Shown: piece by piece, positions 1 through 13,435 of the stretch
Position numbering within the stretch: position 1 is the first letter of the stretch
Layout: each line of letters begins with the position of its first letter
Assembly: GCA_965153455.1 (NCBI GenBank)
Contig: OZ234496.1
Coordinates: forward strand, 8,331,863 to 8,395,862
Origin: Sphagnum compactum
Lineage: Eukaryota > Bryophyta > Sphagnopsida > Sphagnales
Length of the DNA stretch: 64,000 nt
Direction of reading: 5' to 3'
Position numbers and translations under genes: made by a program
Notes under the pieces: model-generated
What the model was told of the DNA's origin: nothing
Databases searched by the model: none
What the model saw: only the letters and a program-made list of their open reading frames with translations

Positions 1-149
1 GGCATCTTTGTATGGGGTAATGCCCTAAAAGCAAGGCATGGCTCAACATGTAAAGCATAAGGCAAACTTGATAGAGGTGGTTTTTGCATATGTGTCTTAT
101 GATGGTTTCATATATGGGCAAGCCCATCCAAATTAGGTTCATATTTCAT

Positions 150-760
150 AAAATGAAAGCACAATCAAGTGGACTATTTGGATTGTTGTAGTATTGATTT
201 TTTTGGAATATAAATGAACTGAGAATTTACAGTCATATTCAACGCAAAAACATTGCCAATATTTTAATTATTCATGTTACAATAAAATTTTAAATAAATC
301 ATATTATAAAACAAGAATGAGTTCTAAGAAAAAAAAAACTCATAATGAACTTTTGAAATTAAACATTATCCTGATCCTAGAATAAAATTTGACATGTAGA
401 CTCAAAATGAGTGCCACAAATTAATTTCTTTTTATTAAATATTGCATCATCAGGTTTTATTAATTCATTTTTCATGTTTTTATATGGATTTTTTAACCCA
501 ATAAATGAAAATATACACACTTTGTATTACCTATATTTTTCAATAAAAATATTAAAAAATGTACCTTGTCCATGCATAATTTGATAATTCTCATATTGCT
601 AGAGTTTTAGCAAGTGTAACATATGAACTTTCACAAGGCCAAAAGTGAGCCATCTAATCATGCTTTTATCACATAGGACACATCTATTGATGTTATAACA
701 ACCCAATTGACTACACTTTTTTTTTCACATACATGGAGTAAAGACATCAAGTTTACTAGT
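150..760 (+). repeat. Dispersed repeat family B, copy 1
   Basis: This segment aligns by eye, in the same orientation, with about 34108-34770. Shared landmarks in order are a ggactatttggatt block, an aattattcatgtt-like block, a cataat.aacttttgaaat block, and a tttgataatt...gttttag...gaactttcac-like block. The copies are strongly diverged, with many indels, which suggests an old transposon fragment. No coding potential or terminal repeat is visible, so its class is unknown. Confidence 0.5.
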
Positions 761-1239
761 AGGCAAAATTTTACTAAAAGTATATTAGAAAATAAATGTC
801 AAAGTAAATGTCTTACTTGAGTATCTATTGCCTTGTGCTTTGTCTTGTACGTGTCATGTGACTTCATCCCAAAAGTTTTGCAATTGGCATTTGATGTGCA
901 TTTCTTTCTTTTCAAACGAGCTTGAACATGCATTTATTTTGTCTTAAAATCCTTCAAGATTTTTCTTAGTGTCTTTGGAGGTACATTTATAGAGCATAAA
1001 ATCTGTTGGGGAGGGGGGGCTTTTTGAAAAATGAAATTCCCATGCTTGTGGGCATTCCATTTTTTGAAATTCCTCAAGTTTTATTTAATTTTCTACCCAT
1101 GATACTCATGAAAAATAATAATAATCATAATTGAAAATCACATTGTGAGCCATTGTACAACCTAAACAAAAATTTCAACACATATTGGAAGATTGTGAGC
1201 CCCGATCTGCTAGTGTTAAAACTGACACTACCAACAAAA

Positions 1240-2120
1240 TTCAGAGAATTCCCTTTATGGAATGTAGAACTATCATTTTTCAAAGGGTACTAGTGTAGCT
1301 TGCAGCATTGGCTCAAATGTGAACTGGTTAGCCAACTGAATTAATTCAATTTTCAATGGAAAAAATACTCAAAATTCAATATCTCATGCACCTCATTTAA
1401 TTTTTTTTCCAAAAAATCACCTTCATTAAATTCTGTTTATTGAGGGCTTTCCAACAATGCCAAGAACATGCCCAAAATTCCCCTAGCAATTTTAGTTTTG
1501 GATTCAAATGAATTTTGATTAAAGAAGATTCAACATTTGATCATTTCTCTACCATAGGCCAAAACATTATGAAACCAACTCACTCCACCCCTCCTCATCA
1601 AGGACTTTCCAATGGTATCAAGAGCATGGCAAGGGGCATTTTGGTTTGGGAATCTCAATGTGAGCAACAACAAAATAATCAACCAAAGCTTCTTTCATCT
1701 ATAAATTTTTATAGTATAGCTTATGCCATTGGCCCAATTGTGAACATGTTACCCAACTAATTAATTACTCCTTTCAAAACCATTTAAAGTAATTTAATTA
1801 AAATTTCAATGAATTTTTTTTTGAAGAATCAATATCTTTTTCACTTAAGGTTTAAAAATCTCCAAATCACCTTCATTGAATCCTACTCATTGAGAGCATT
1901 CGGATATACCAAGAGCTCATTCAAATTCCCTAATAGTTTTCAGTTCTAACCTTACGAATTTTGAATGAATTTTTTTTCAATATTCAACAACTTCTCCATT
2001 GGAGGTTGAAACATTATAAAACCAACCTTCTGCATCCCTACTCATGAAAGGCTTTGCAATAGTACCAAGAGTGTCGCAAGAAGTGTTGTGGTTTCAAAGG
2101 TCACAATGTGACAAACAAAA
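1240..2120 (+). repeat. Degenerate tandem repeat units (about 150-290 bases)
   Basis: A motif resembling ggctttccaatggtaccaag recurs near 1446, 1604, 1893 and 2048. Each occurrence is followed by a segment ending in attttgaatgaa or similar, and preceded by a cattggcccaaatgtgaac-like block in two units. Spacing is about 159, 290 and 155 bases, so the array mixes single and double units. A similar motif occurs alone near 24733. Origin unknown. Confidence 0.45.
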
Positions 2121-2790
2121 CAAGGCATCATTAACATGTGGGCCTTTAACATGTGGCCTTGCTCATTTATGGATTGAAGAATGATGATGTAGATGTGTAA
2201 TTTTGAACATAAATTTGTCATTTAATAATTAACATGTTAACAAAAATATTGATTAAAGTATTTTCCATTTTGTGTTCAAACATGTGCACTCAAAATATTA
2301 CATGCATATGGTGTCATGTATGATTAAAAAATGAACTTGTCTCTTGTATTTATTGCTTGAAAGATTTTCTCAAAATGTTTTAAGCACTTAATATACATAC
2401 ATAATCAACTGATGATGTACACATGACTACAAAACATGGTTAAAGTACAAATTCCTAACTTTAATCATGCTTTAAATAACAACATACAATGAACAAAAAT
2501 AGTTACAATTAAAACAAAACTATTCAGACATAATTTGACTAAATTTACTAGATTGAACATGACTAAACATGACTATTCAAAATGATTGAGATGATTGGTA
2601 TGACTATTTGACATGGAAATATTAATATTAATATAATAAATTGAATATTAAATAATTATCATTTTTCAAAATAATAATAGTAAGAAGAATGATACTATTT
2701 TTTCATCAAATAAAACTATAGAAGTTGACATTTTGAGATATGTTTAATTTCTGAATGTGTTGTGTTTTTGAATAAACTTGTATGTTTAAT

Positions 2791-4630
2791 CTACGGTAAA
2801 ATGAATTGAGGAACAAAATCAAGCAATTTAAATGCAATATATATAGGTGTATTATCTGCATAGTAAGTTTTCATTGATCCAACATGACATTGTTGTGTTG
2901 GTGCATTAGTCCATATATGTATAATGCTTCTTATGTATTTTTGTTGAAAAGCGCAATAATAAATTTTACACTTTAATTTGTTATAGATGTTGTTTCTATT
3001 AAGGACATAATTGAATCATAAAGTGTATTCATTGTTTTATAACCCTTGTAACATGAAAGATTCATTTTTTGAAAGTGCATTTAAAATTGATTGGTTTGTG
3101 TGAATGCTTTGAATTCTTATTGCGTTTAAGCAATGGATAATAGATGTTGACATATTTAGATTTATTAAAATGTCTTTGAAATGTAAGCTCAAAGAACGCG
3201 TGTTTAGAAATTGTATCATTATGAATTCCTTGAGTAAGATTCTAACTTGATGTAATTGTTAATTTATATTATGCACTTGTTCTAAGACAAGACATTTCTT
3301 CTTCTAAAACAAAATCAAGTTGTAAGTTTTATTAAACAATGCAAAGAGTAGATATTAGCACTCTTTTGAACGAATTCAAAATAATGATATATATGCCAAT
3401 CCATGTTTTGTTACACCATGAAGGTCAAAAGCAAGATAATCAAGTGTCAAACCTTATGCATGATGTATGGTTCAACCAACAACTAATTATTTGAATTGGA
3501 AATTGAATTCTTATAATAATATGAGAAGGTTATTACCTATTTGTATTTTTACACTTTTTTGTTCAATTGTTGTCCAATTTTTCTTAAATGTAGGGAAATC
3601 TTTATATGTTTGTGGGTGTTGAATTTTCATATTAATTCCAATTTGTGGATTGTAGAAATTTACCCATATCAATGGTTTTGAACAGATTGAACTATATAGA
3701 AATGAAAGTTGCGATTTGCACCATTTACAAGATCTTCTAATGTTGCATAGTTTCCAACCCATAATTCTACTAACATGTTTTTTTGAAGAGTAATTCAAAA
3801 TGAAAGCCACTTCTTTGAATTGGGAACATTGATAATTCAAAATGAGAAGGAAAAATGTATATATCTTGTGCAACAAATTTGAATGTTTCATCAATTGTTT
3901 TTTCAAATATTCTTTTGTTATGTGTTGTTGTTTTGGTGTTTGTGTAAAAGAGGTGTGATAATGTATTATTAGTGTGCAGTGCTTTTAAACAAATTCTATT
4001 GATGAAATTTATGTCTTCAAAAATAATTCCAAACCTATTTAAAATGTTAACAATATTTGTCACATGACTTGTTTTAATTCATAATGTTTGATGTTTTCAT
4101 GCCAAAAAAAAGTACCTAAGCTATTCTATCCATTAGTTTGTGATTGGAAAATCCAAGAATCTCAAATTGGAAGAACTTGATAAAAATCTCATGTCATAAT
4201 AACATCAAGACCACCCATAAATTGATCATGAGTTTATTTTATAGTTTGTAATTTATGATCAACAAATGTTAAGATTCTTTAACCAACTGAAGATATTTCA
4301 ACAATAACAAATAGTCATAGGTGATCGTAAGTATTTATTAATGTGTCATGTTTCTCATTGTTTAGAGTTTTTAGTTCATTGAAGATTTTATTTAAAGGAA
4401 TAGCAAGCGTAGAATGTATAGTTATACCATTGATGTTGAATGCAACTTTTCTTATGTTAGTTAATTTCATGATTTTTGGTTTTGTAAAGGCAACATTTGG
4501 CAATTTTTTTGTATAATATCTTAACATGCTTTTTAAGATGCACATTAATGTGGAAGTTTTTCTTGTGTTTACACCACCTATTAAAAAATTGTGTAATGGA
4601 ATTGATGAATATTTACTTTTTTCATAAATA
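2791..4630 (-). mobile_element. Decayed Helitron-type PIF1 helicase fused to an endonuclease-like domain (Helentron-like remnant)
   Basis: Reading the minus strand gives, in order and across several frames: a degenerate Walker-A region near 4590-4550 (GGVNTRKT instead of GGxGTGKT); KVAFNINGITIHSTLAIPLN near 4450-4390, typical of helicase motif Ia in Helitron PIF1-like helicases; HDQFMGGLDVIMT and DFYQ near 4220-4160; NILNRF and EDINFINRICLK near 4050-3970; a KKNWTTIEQ segment near 3570; and a KHGLAYISLF segment near 3390. Downstream comes QFLNTRSLSLHFKDI near 3215-3170, then IWTNAPTQQCHVGSMK near 2915-2870, ending at a TAG at 2791. I recall these last two as parts of the nuclease-like tail fused to such helicases. 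Stops and frameshifts are frequent, and the nuclease domain has lost its middle part, so this is a fossil. No Rep/HUH domain or element end was found. Confidence 0.75.
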
Positions 4631-7268
4631 ATATCATCTATTATAAGTTGCTAGTCATTGTTTTATTTCCTTATGTTTGATGAGAATTATTCATATGATA
4701 AGCATTCATTTATAGTCTATTGACAAAAAACATGTATTGATGTTTTAATTTATTTTTGTTTTAATGTTTTGATTTTGGATTTGGTGTTCATCATAATTTT
4801 GCTATATGTTTGAACTATTGTAAAGATGTGATATGTATTATAGCACATGTGTGCAATTATGAGCTCTCTAATCACATTGTAAATTGTAATTTGTCATTCA
4901 AAAGTTCAAGCACATGGAAAAATATCATTTTATAAATATGTACAACTTTACAAATGTTCATAATTTGCAAAAAAATTTATCACTTGGCCATCCAAGATTG
5001 ACCAAGATTGGAGAAACAATTTGTTTTCCCATTGTCCACCACTAAATGTTCATAAATATTAGATGTAGAACATCTTGGTAAGTACCTATGTTACATCCTC
5101 TTGAATCCTCACCTTAAATTCTTAATCCTAAGGATTATTGGGTGACCTATTACTACCTTTCCCAAAATTTGTTTAGTGAATTGATTTGGATTGTGGCCTT
5201 CATTGACCTCATAGCCCAATGGGTGTCCCTTACAAAATCACATTCAACCTAGCAAGATTGTTTATTTCATCGAGCTTTGCAACCGCGTGTGGGAATACTT
5301 AAGTTGGAATTGTGCAAATGTTGCATCATCCTTCAAGCATTGTTCATCGTTGGTCTCCTCTATCATTAAGTTCTATCGGACTTCTCCATCGAGGTCCGCT
5401 AGACTGAACACTTGCCCAACTACGTCGTCCATGAAAAAAATTGTCCACATTTTGTTGAAAACTTGATGGAAAATGATTTGAAATTTGATTGTGAGTTGAG
5501 ATTGCTAGCTATCAATGTCAAGAAGGAAGTTTGTTTTGTCCTTATCTTTCCTTCTTTCCTTTCATTTTCTAAGGAAGTATGAGGAAAAAAAAAAAGGTTC
5601 ATAATATGCTTTCATTGGTGATAGATCTTAGAAATAAAATCTTTTGTCTAGTGTCTTCATTCATTGGTTGTGAACAAGGCATGGCCATTGTTGAGGAGCA
5701 TGATAAGAAATTTCTTATGTTTTGTGCTCTTGAAATGTCATCATGTGCATCCATGTGAAGATGGTTTGCAAACTGAGGAAATGATGAAAATTATAATTGC
5801 ATATTTTTGAAATATTTGCAAACAACACAAAGTGAATTAACCAAGAAGCTTCTCAATAAATAAAAATGTTGATATTTAGACAAAATGAAGTGAATGTGAA
5901 GGAAATTAAGTGTCCTTTACAATGATGGGGGAAATATGAATCTACTTTTTCAACTTTTGATTTTCTTGCTCATCAAATTTGGGCCTTGTGAGATTGCCAA
6001 TTGAAATGGAGAGAAACTTTTTCTCTTGCTACAATACTAACAAATTTAAGGAGAAGTTGGCTTCAATAAAATAATTTTAAAATATTTGTATTTGTGAGTT
6101 CAAGTTTGGCCAATGAGTGTACAATTAGTTTGTAGATCTCCTAAACCAGTCAATTGAAATGAAAGTTGACTTAAAAGAGGAATTTGAAAGTTCATTTGAA
6201 CGAGATGAAAATTTGGAGAATCATGACATAAAGAATTATGTATCTTTTTGTAATGTTTGAGCATTGTGATGATTGATGGTAATTTATATGAATATTTAAT
6301 AATTTAAATTTAGAGAACCAGTTATATATATACCTGACTGTCATTAAAAAGTTGAGAACTGGTTATATATATATCTGTATATATATATATTCTTAATTTT
6401 AAAAAAAATTGACACTCAGCCTGGGCTTCTAAATCTCAGATTAAAAAAAAGAGCCATCCCAATTCCCATATTTGTTTGAGAACCAGAACTGGTGATTCTA
6501 GTATTTGAAAAGAAAAGAAAAAAGAGAAAGTAAGAACTGCCCAACACTGTAAGGTTACACCATGGGACTCCCATTGTTATTTCAAATTTACCTCAGACCC
6601 TGCGGAAGTAAGAACTCTGCAGATTTGGAGCTTTTTTCTGCAGAATTTGACCTTTTTTCTGGGTGATGGCACAACTTTCTAGCAAATGGGAGAAGAGTTG
6701 GGCATAAGCAGTTATATCCATCCTAAGCCTGTGTGCCTTTTTCTAGCCTACCTGCAAAAAGATTCATGAAAGTGTGATTCTGAAAAAGAAGTTTGCATTC
6801 AAGCACATGCCAAAACACCAGTCAAATTGGGCGGGCGATAAAGAGGAACAAGTTCAAATCGCCAACTGGTCCTAAATTGTTGTTTGTGTAGCACCAATTG
6901 CTCTATCCGTGAGTTTCACTGACTACAAATAACTATAATTTTGGTGCAAAGAGTATCCTTCTTAAACTCATTAGAAGCAAATCCTCAGTCTTTTACAGGA
7001 ACAATGGTAGATGAGCGCCATCTACTTGGTTTTTGATTGACCCACCCAGGATTCTCCATGTGCCTAGGACAGTCTCCTCCTCAAGCAATGGTAATTTCAG
7101 AACCTTCTAGGGTGGAATAAATACTTAAGTTGACTTCAGCAGAAGTGGGCCTGACATGTGCTGGAGCTATCACTGCAATATGCTTATGCAGGAATGCTTG
7201 CAGATGAATGGTTGAAAACCTGAAATGAGCATCCCCAGCCTGTGATGGACAAGGCAGTCTCTGAGGTG
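4631..7268. other. Intergenic DNA, including the probable 3' UTR of the MSL gene
   Basis: From 4631 to about 6500 the DNA is AT-rich and I see no gene. A short tandem duplication lies at about 6315-6395, with two copies of gagaac.ggttatatatata. From about 6550 the composition becomes less AT-rich up to the MSL stop codon at 7269, so 6550-7268 probably contains the 3' UTR and terminator of that minus-strand gene. I did not fix a polyadenylation site. Confidence 0.5.
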
Positions 7269-10200
7269 CTACCTTTCTCTGTCCCTTGCATCAAGTGGTA
7301 CAGGCTCAGGTGATGCATTGGATGAGGAGGGATCCTTTTGATCTTTGACGCCAATCCCATTCTGTGAAGTAACAAGCTCGCGTGGCTCACTTGGATTGGA
7401 TGACTCGTCATCGTGGGGCAGTGTCCGTTTGGGACCATTTAGGGCAACACCTAGAACAAGATTCTCTTCCACAGACTGTGGCACAGACTGTGGTCTCTCA
7501 GTATCATGTTTGTATGAGGCAGTTGTCACTTTCCATGGATCATTTTGCCCATCGGAGCTTGCAGGCATACTATGGCTAACCATTGGAACAGTTACATCTT
7601 CTTGACCTACCTTAGTGGTACTTGTGCCTGCAGCATCTGGAGACTTCCCAGTAACTCGCTCAGTCCTGGTGGCTCTACTTGACACCGATGACTGATCAGG
7701 ACTGGTCCTTTTCTCAGCCTGCTGTTCCACAGGGGGCTCCACAGGACCGTCATCAATTTTGGCAGGGGGCTTTTCTTTCAGTGCAGCCCCCAGGAGTGTG
7801 ATGTCATTTGGGTTCAAGCCCAGAGAGTCCAAACCATCTAAAGGTGGCTTTGTAGTCACTGAGGGTGATCCAAATGATGTACCACTGGCTTCTGCACCAA
7901 CCAGTCCTTCCTCATTAGGCTTTGTCCTTGATTTGGAGTCCTTGGAGTCAGGGAAGTCTTTAGTTGTATGATCAACAACGCCATCAGCCACATCAGCACT
8001 TTCTGAAGGCACCCCCTTGATAGCCTTGGCTATGTGATCTGCACTAAGATCTGAGATGTCATCACTGTCGTCATCATCATCATCCTCCTCCATCGCATGA
8101 GCCCCAACTAGGAGGAATGGTCGGTGATGTGCCTCCCTCCCATCACGGAAAGGGGCAACCCTTGGCTCATTTTCATCCAAAACACGCTGGACTGATCTAA
8201 TAGGAGTAGCCAGGCGTGCATTGTGGTGGCTGATCACTTTCAGCAAATCCAGCAAAATTATCTCCTGCAAAAAGCCCAAACAATTCCACATGCTGCCCCT
8301 GGTCAGCAACTGGAGCCATCCTTCTAGTAACTGTCAATTTAGCACTGTCATAACATGCATGCATGTGCCAGTCTTTAGAAATGCTGGACTTGCCTTAACA
8401 CGAAGGTACTCCTCAAAGTGCGGTGTCTTCACAAAACATGAAACCAAGATCTGCAGATTCAAACCAGGCCCAACTATAAGTCCCAAGTGCCTGCAGATTC
8501 CAAAGCAGATTTTCCCTTGTTTAGCAACCCAAATCCAAGCACAACTTACTAGGAGAGCTTGATTCTCTGCCTCAATGTTGTCAAAGAAGACTCGGCGATG
8601 TAGGCGCTGTTGTTCCACATGTGGATGTTTTGCCAGAATCTTGCGCATGTCTGAGACAATGGCCTGCATGCCCTTTCCATTTGTCAGCCACCCTGAACAA
8701 ACCTCAATTTGAAATTGTTATGAGTGCTTTGTAAAACATGTACATACATTATGACACCAATCTTGCCTGATGAGCTGACAAAGGAAGTACTCCTTCAGAA
8801 AATTACAAAAACTGAGACAAGTCAGGTGGACAAAAGGAAAGCTGATAGAAACTGAAGCTAGATTCTCCAACAAGCCAATTTTCTTACAGTTATCTTGTTG
8901 ACATCCAGATGGCTTATTCCAAAGTGGGTCTTAATGCGCCAGTGGGTCTTCTGTGTCAAATTTCGCACAACACTGACAGTGAACTTATGGTTTGGGATGT
9001 GTACAGCCTCACGGTCATCCCCTCGTATGACTGTTGGAGACCACCAACCAACATGCTGAAGAATTCAACCGCATAAAGTCAGTGCCATAACTAACAGCAC
9101 TGCAAACATGCAAGTATAGTTTTACAAAAGAAGCAAAATGCAACTCAATACAGGAGTTACATTTTGGCTTTTAAACTCAGGCAACAAGGGAAGTGCAAGA
9201 CAAGACTGCTGTGCTTACCTCAACAGTGCCTGAAACTTCCTGGCCTTCAATCTTGGTCTGAATCCACTCATTCTCCACAAATGGTCTTGTTGCATGGATC
9301 ATGACACTTGACAAAAAGTTTGTGAAAATCTGTCAGATATCCCAGGCACAAAGAGTGAGAACTTGTGTTGAAGACTACCAGATACAAGGTTGATTCAGTG
9401 GCTGTGTAACGACCCTGTCTTCAGTGCTAATCTGCAAGTAATCCGCTTATCCAACCTTCATGGCAACTGACAAGAAGCCATGTAAAATATGAGCATACCA
9501 TGAGCATTGGTAACCTTAACTCTACAAGCAGAAATCATCATATGTTTCAAAGGTATTGCGAAGGCTAGCAGTACCTCGCGGCCTGCAAGGGTTAAAAGGA
9601 CAGTCCCAAAGCCTCCAGCTGTGATCCATTTCTGTGTGGAGAACCCTAAGAGTTCCATAAACAGACAAACTGCTGCCACCCAAACAGAAGTATATATGGA
9701 ATTGCCAATAAACTGTACACCCACCTGCAGTTAAAAAGACAGCCGGCTCAGTACCTTGGTCCACCAAATAGTTGTTCTTCTCATCTGAAAGTGCACTCAC
9801 CTTCTGTAAAGGTGACCTCATAGGAAGGGACTACCAATATCCAGAGGACTGACCAGCAACAGCACTGAGCAGCTCTTCACCCTGTTTGGATGTAGCTAAT
9901 CCTAACTGCTGGACTAGCATCTATGACCAGAGATTCAATAGGCAAAAAGAGCGAAAAGCTTCTGTCCACAAGGAGATGAACGGAGGTGCATTTCCATACA
10001 TTGCGAGAACTCTCTGATTTGTCATTGTCCATCAGGACCTTCTGCACCTGCTTTGTCAAACTGCACAAACACCAATATCCAGGATACAAATCGTAAGACC
10101 AGACTGACACCCCAACCAAAGATGTTCTTGATTATGTGTGAGACATTGGTATCCTTACAGGAGATAACCTGAAAGATAAGTTACCTTGCAGTGCAGAAGG

Positions 10201-11865
10201 CAAAGGCAAGGACTGTTGATAGAGACCGCACAAAGTTGACAAAACGCTGCTTGATTGCATGGCTTGCCTCTGTGGCCAGCACAAGTGGATCCAATGCTCT
10301 GTGAAATACACAATAAGAATCTTAAGTTAGTATGTGTGGAAACCTAGATTCCAGCCAGGCCATATGTTATAACCCAGGATCAGAAAGAGATTTTTGAGGA
10401 TATCCTGCAATTTACCTGCAAACAAGGATAATCCCACTCCAGAGAAGCAGTGGTCGCATATAATATGCCATAATGTAATGAGTTTGGCTCTCAAGCCACT
10501 TTCTATCATTCCTCTGGAACCACATCCAAGACACAGCTTCTTAGCATTTGCTACATGGCCATCACATGGGAACCTTGTGTAAGTGAATAATACACAGAAC
10601 ACCTCTGGAAACTGTTCCATTGCCCAGTCAAACAGATCTCCTGCTAAGCAACTACCTTGAAAATTGTACTCCAAACCAGTCGCACTGAAGGACCGACACC
10701 CAAAATGGCAAACAACATAAGTCCCACTCCTGGTGCACACTGTATTGCCAATGGAGGACACTGCTGCAGCCCTGCAACACTCCTGCAAAAAACCACCAGC
10801 TAGACATGCTCAAATAAAACCCAAAGTTCAGCATTGTAAATGTCAACAGAACTTCCCTCCATCAAAGGTGCAATGCCACTTCGACCGGAAAATGTCAAAA
10901 TTACACTTTTTCAGTTCAGATATCCCCATCACAACACTCCTGTCCAGCAGTACATAATCAATCAGGCTGTCAAACAAATGTAAACAAACCACAAGCATAC
11001 CTTTCAACAAAAGTCTAGACCTACAATCAGGCAGTTGTTAACACTACCAAACTGATTCAAGAAACAGTGCACAAAGAACTGCTGTGATCAAAGCAACACC
11101 TGCTGAAGACAAGTGCTGCAATCTTAAACAGCTGAACAGCTGCATTCTGCAACTGTGGATTAACTGCTGGCACTGAGGTTGCCAGGATTGGCAGTCGTGT
11201 TGCCTGCACCTGTGGAACAACCTGAGAAGGCACTTGCAGGTGATTCCACAGACCACCACACCATGCTTCTTGTTCCAATGCCCTGCCTTTCTGCAACATT
11301 TGTACCAAGGAAAACCAGCCTACAATTGAAAGGCTGCATGATATGCAAGCATCAATATAAATGACGAGCGGCAGCAGCAACACTACCTCTCTGAATATAT
11401 GAGAAACAGCAAGTTTGCTACACTGAGTTTTGCTATCAAGGACAATGTGCAACCAAGCTTGCTCAAGAGAGCAAGTTAGAACTACAACTGCTGCCATGTC
11501 AGGAATTACTGCATGCTTTTCAATCCAAAGGCAATGAAAGCTACACATACCCAAACATGCAGGTTACTCCTCAACCCAGACAACCATGATGCATAATCTC
11601 TGGGCACATGGCTTCCATGTTGTCTCTGAATTTCACATCACCGCAATCAAATTGAGATGAGACTCAGTTATCATAACTGAGACATGTATAATAATGCAGA
11701 TGATGCTCAATCAAGCAGCTGTTCAAGATCAAAAATTACTTCAAGCGGCAGTGTCGGCAAGATCGAGAGAAGACTTACCCGAACTGAAGCTGTTGTTGAA
11801 CTCACATAATGGACTTCCACACAAGATAGGCGCACAAGCTGCAATGATCCAAAAGTTGCCATCAT
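7269..11865 (-). CDS. MSL2/3: Plastid MscS-like mechanosensitive channel, MSL2/MSL3 type
   Basis: Expected to be a plastid inner-envelope channel that releases ions under membrane tension and affects plastid size and division. Twelve exons join in frame to 757 residues: 11779-11865, 11100-11290, 10656-10782, 10416-10513, 10185-10298, 10000-10060, 9575-9724, 9219-9329, 8888-9055, 8550-8663, 8394-8450 and 7269-8264. The N terminus ([12 protein letters not shown]) looks like a transit peptide. Hydrophobic helices follow (about residues 95-210). The pore helix and MscS core run from about 227 to 430, with [31 protein letters not shown] and IPNHKFTV. The long acidic/serine-rich tail keeps the family motif [17 protein letters not shown] near residue 691. 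One intron (8265-8393) has a GC donor, and the intron after exon 2 has a weak GTGTTG donor. Exon 2's left edge and the choice of first ATG (an in-frame ATG lies upstream at 11931) are the least certain points. Confidence 0.92.
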
Positions 11866-13435
11866 CCACAGTGCTCCCTCATGCCCAATTCCAGTGCACT
11901 GCGTGATGCAGGCACTCAACTGTATGAGCACAGCTGCTCTTCTTGTTTCCCACTTACGAAGTAAAAAGATGACCTACTTCCTGATGGATATGCGTGGTCC
12001 ACAGGTGCTCTGGCTTCCAGGTGAGCCCGGCTCTTCTTCTTTAGAGTGTTTCCAGGCCTATTTTTGAGCATTCGGCATCCTGCCCTCAACCTAATCTGCA
12101 ACCAAGGGTATGTGTTCAATAGATTCTGTAGTTTCAAAGAGCAGCAGCACTACTACTCCTCATTCTAGGTAGTCTTCACTCCGCGTCAATGGTTTTCCTT
12201 ACAGTCTGCAACATCCCAGGATTCTGTAAAAAGCATGCGGTAATGTCCTGCCCTAATAAGAACCGTCATCGCCCGCTTCTCGCCAACCAAATGGCTTTCC
12301 CACTGCCACAACGACCTTCAACCTGCGTTAGGGAAGGGGAATGGAATCCACGCAAAAGGAAAAAAAAGCTCACTCCTTCTGCGAACAAACGACCGAATTC
12401 TTGCAGATATTCTGTTTCAAGAAGAAGGATTTGGTTTGGCGCTACGACGTCCGTCCGTCTCTACTGTAATCTAGGAACCTAGAAAACAAAAGAACCAGGG
12501 ACCAGAACTGAAACAAACCTCATCAAGTTGCCGATTCTCAGAATCGAGCACACACTAGGTATCCAGAAGAAGGAGGCGGCAGCAGCAGGCGCCGTCCCCC
12601 GCCCGCACCGTCTCCCTCCCACAACACCCCGGCTCAAAACGTGCACAGCTTCCTCAATACGTCACGGCACGAGGCGAATAACAGCTTGTTGGAAAGAGCA
12701 GGAGTAGAGCGTCAAGAAAACCGATGTCAAAGATTCAAATTTCAACCAGGAAGATTGCCGATAGACAACGCAAACGAAGAAGATGAAAGCAGCAGCAGCT
12801 GCAGCAGAGGAAGAAGCACAGAGACAACGAAATCGGCCAAGAGAGCTTTCAAGGGCCGTCATCCTTCCTACCTTTGGTCACCTCGTCTTGGCCTCTGGCC
12901 TTGTCCACCTGGCTACTTCCCATTTGTGGAACGAGTGACCGTTTTTACACAGACAGAGAGAATACCAATCATATATCCCCACGTGTCAGACAGGATTAGG
13001 ACAGTCCGACTGCCGTACCACCGTGCATTGCCTGTTTCTTACCCCCGTAACTTACCTTCCTGCGATTTGTGAGGAAGTTACTTCGTAGTAAATACTGCGA
13101 AATTGCAGGAAAGTACTGTAAGTCTTACGGATATAAGAAACACGTACCCAAAACGGTAACTTCCAGAAATACCCGTATGTGTATACGGTAATAATACATG
13201 TATTTGATACGAGGTAACTTCGGCCAGTTTTTTTTTTTTTGGGGGAAATTCTGGGATTTACTTTTTCCTCTAGTGCAAATTCGACCAATTTTTCTATTTT
13301 TGTGCAAATTCGACCTACATTTCGCCAAATTTTCAATATCATAAAATTGAAAAATCTGAAAAGGCATACATACGTGGGGTTTGCAAAATTATCAATCCAA
13401 AAAGGGTAAACGTGTGTCTCAATCTTAAGATCTAA
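11866..13435. other. MSL upstream region: probable 5' UTR and promoter, then spacer
   Basis: From 11866 to about 13060 the DNA is clearly richer in GC than the flanking spacers and probably holds the 5' UTR, possibly with a leader intron, and the promoter of the minus-strand MSL gene. A plus-strand open frame of 143 codons lies at 12641-13072, but it shows no recognisable domain and opposes the gene, so I do not call it. From about 13080 the sequence falls back to AT-rich spacer. Confidence 0.4.

Larger units (their letters stand above)
1..2790. other. AT-rich intergenic DNA without a convincing gene
   Basis: This stretch is very AT-rich, with many short open frames and no exon-like conserved protein segment that I recognise. 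It contains one member of a dispersed repeat (about 150-760) and a set of degenerate tandem units (about 1240-2120). Its right edge is the stop codon of a decayed helicase-endonuclease reading frame on the minus strand. Confidence 0.6.

Noticed and set aside
6835-6895. tRNA-like B-box sequence (agttcaaatcgcc)
   Set aside because: No matching A box, acceptor stem or anticodon arm could be drawn around it. A chance match to GTTCRANNC.
12641-13072. Plus-strand 143-codon open frame upstream of MSL2/3
   Set aside because: No domain, no splice context, and it opposes the probable 5' UTR and promoter of the MSL gene.
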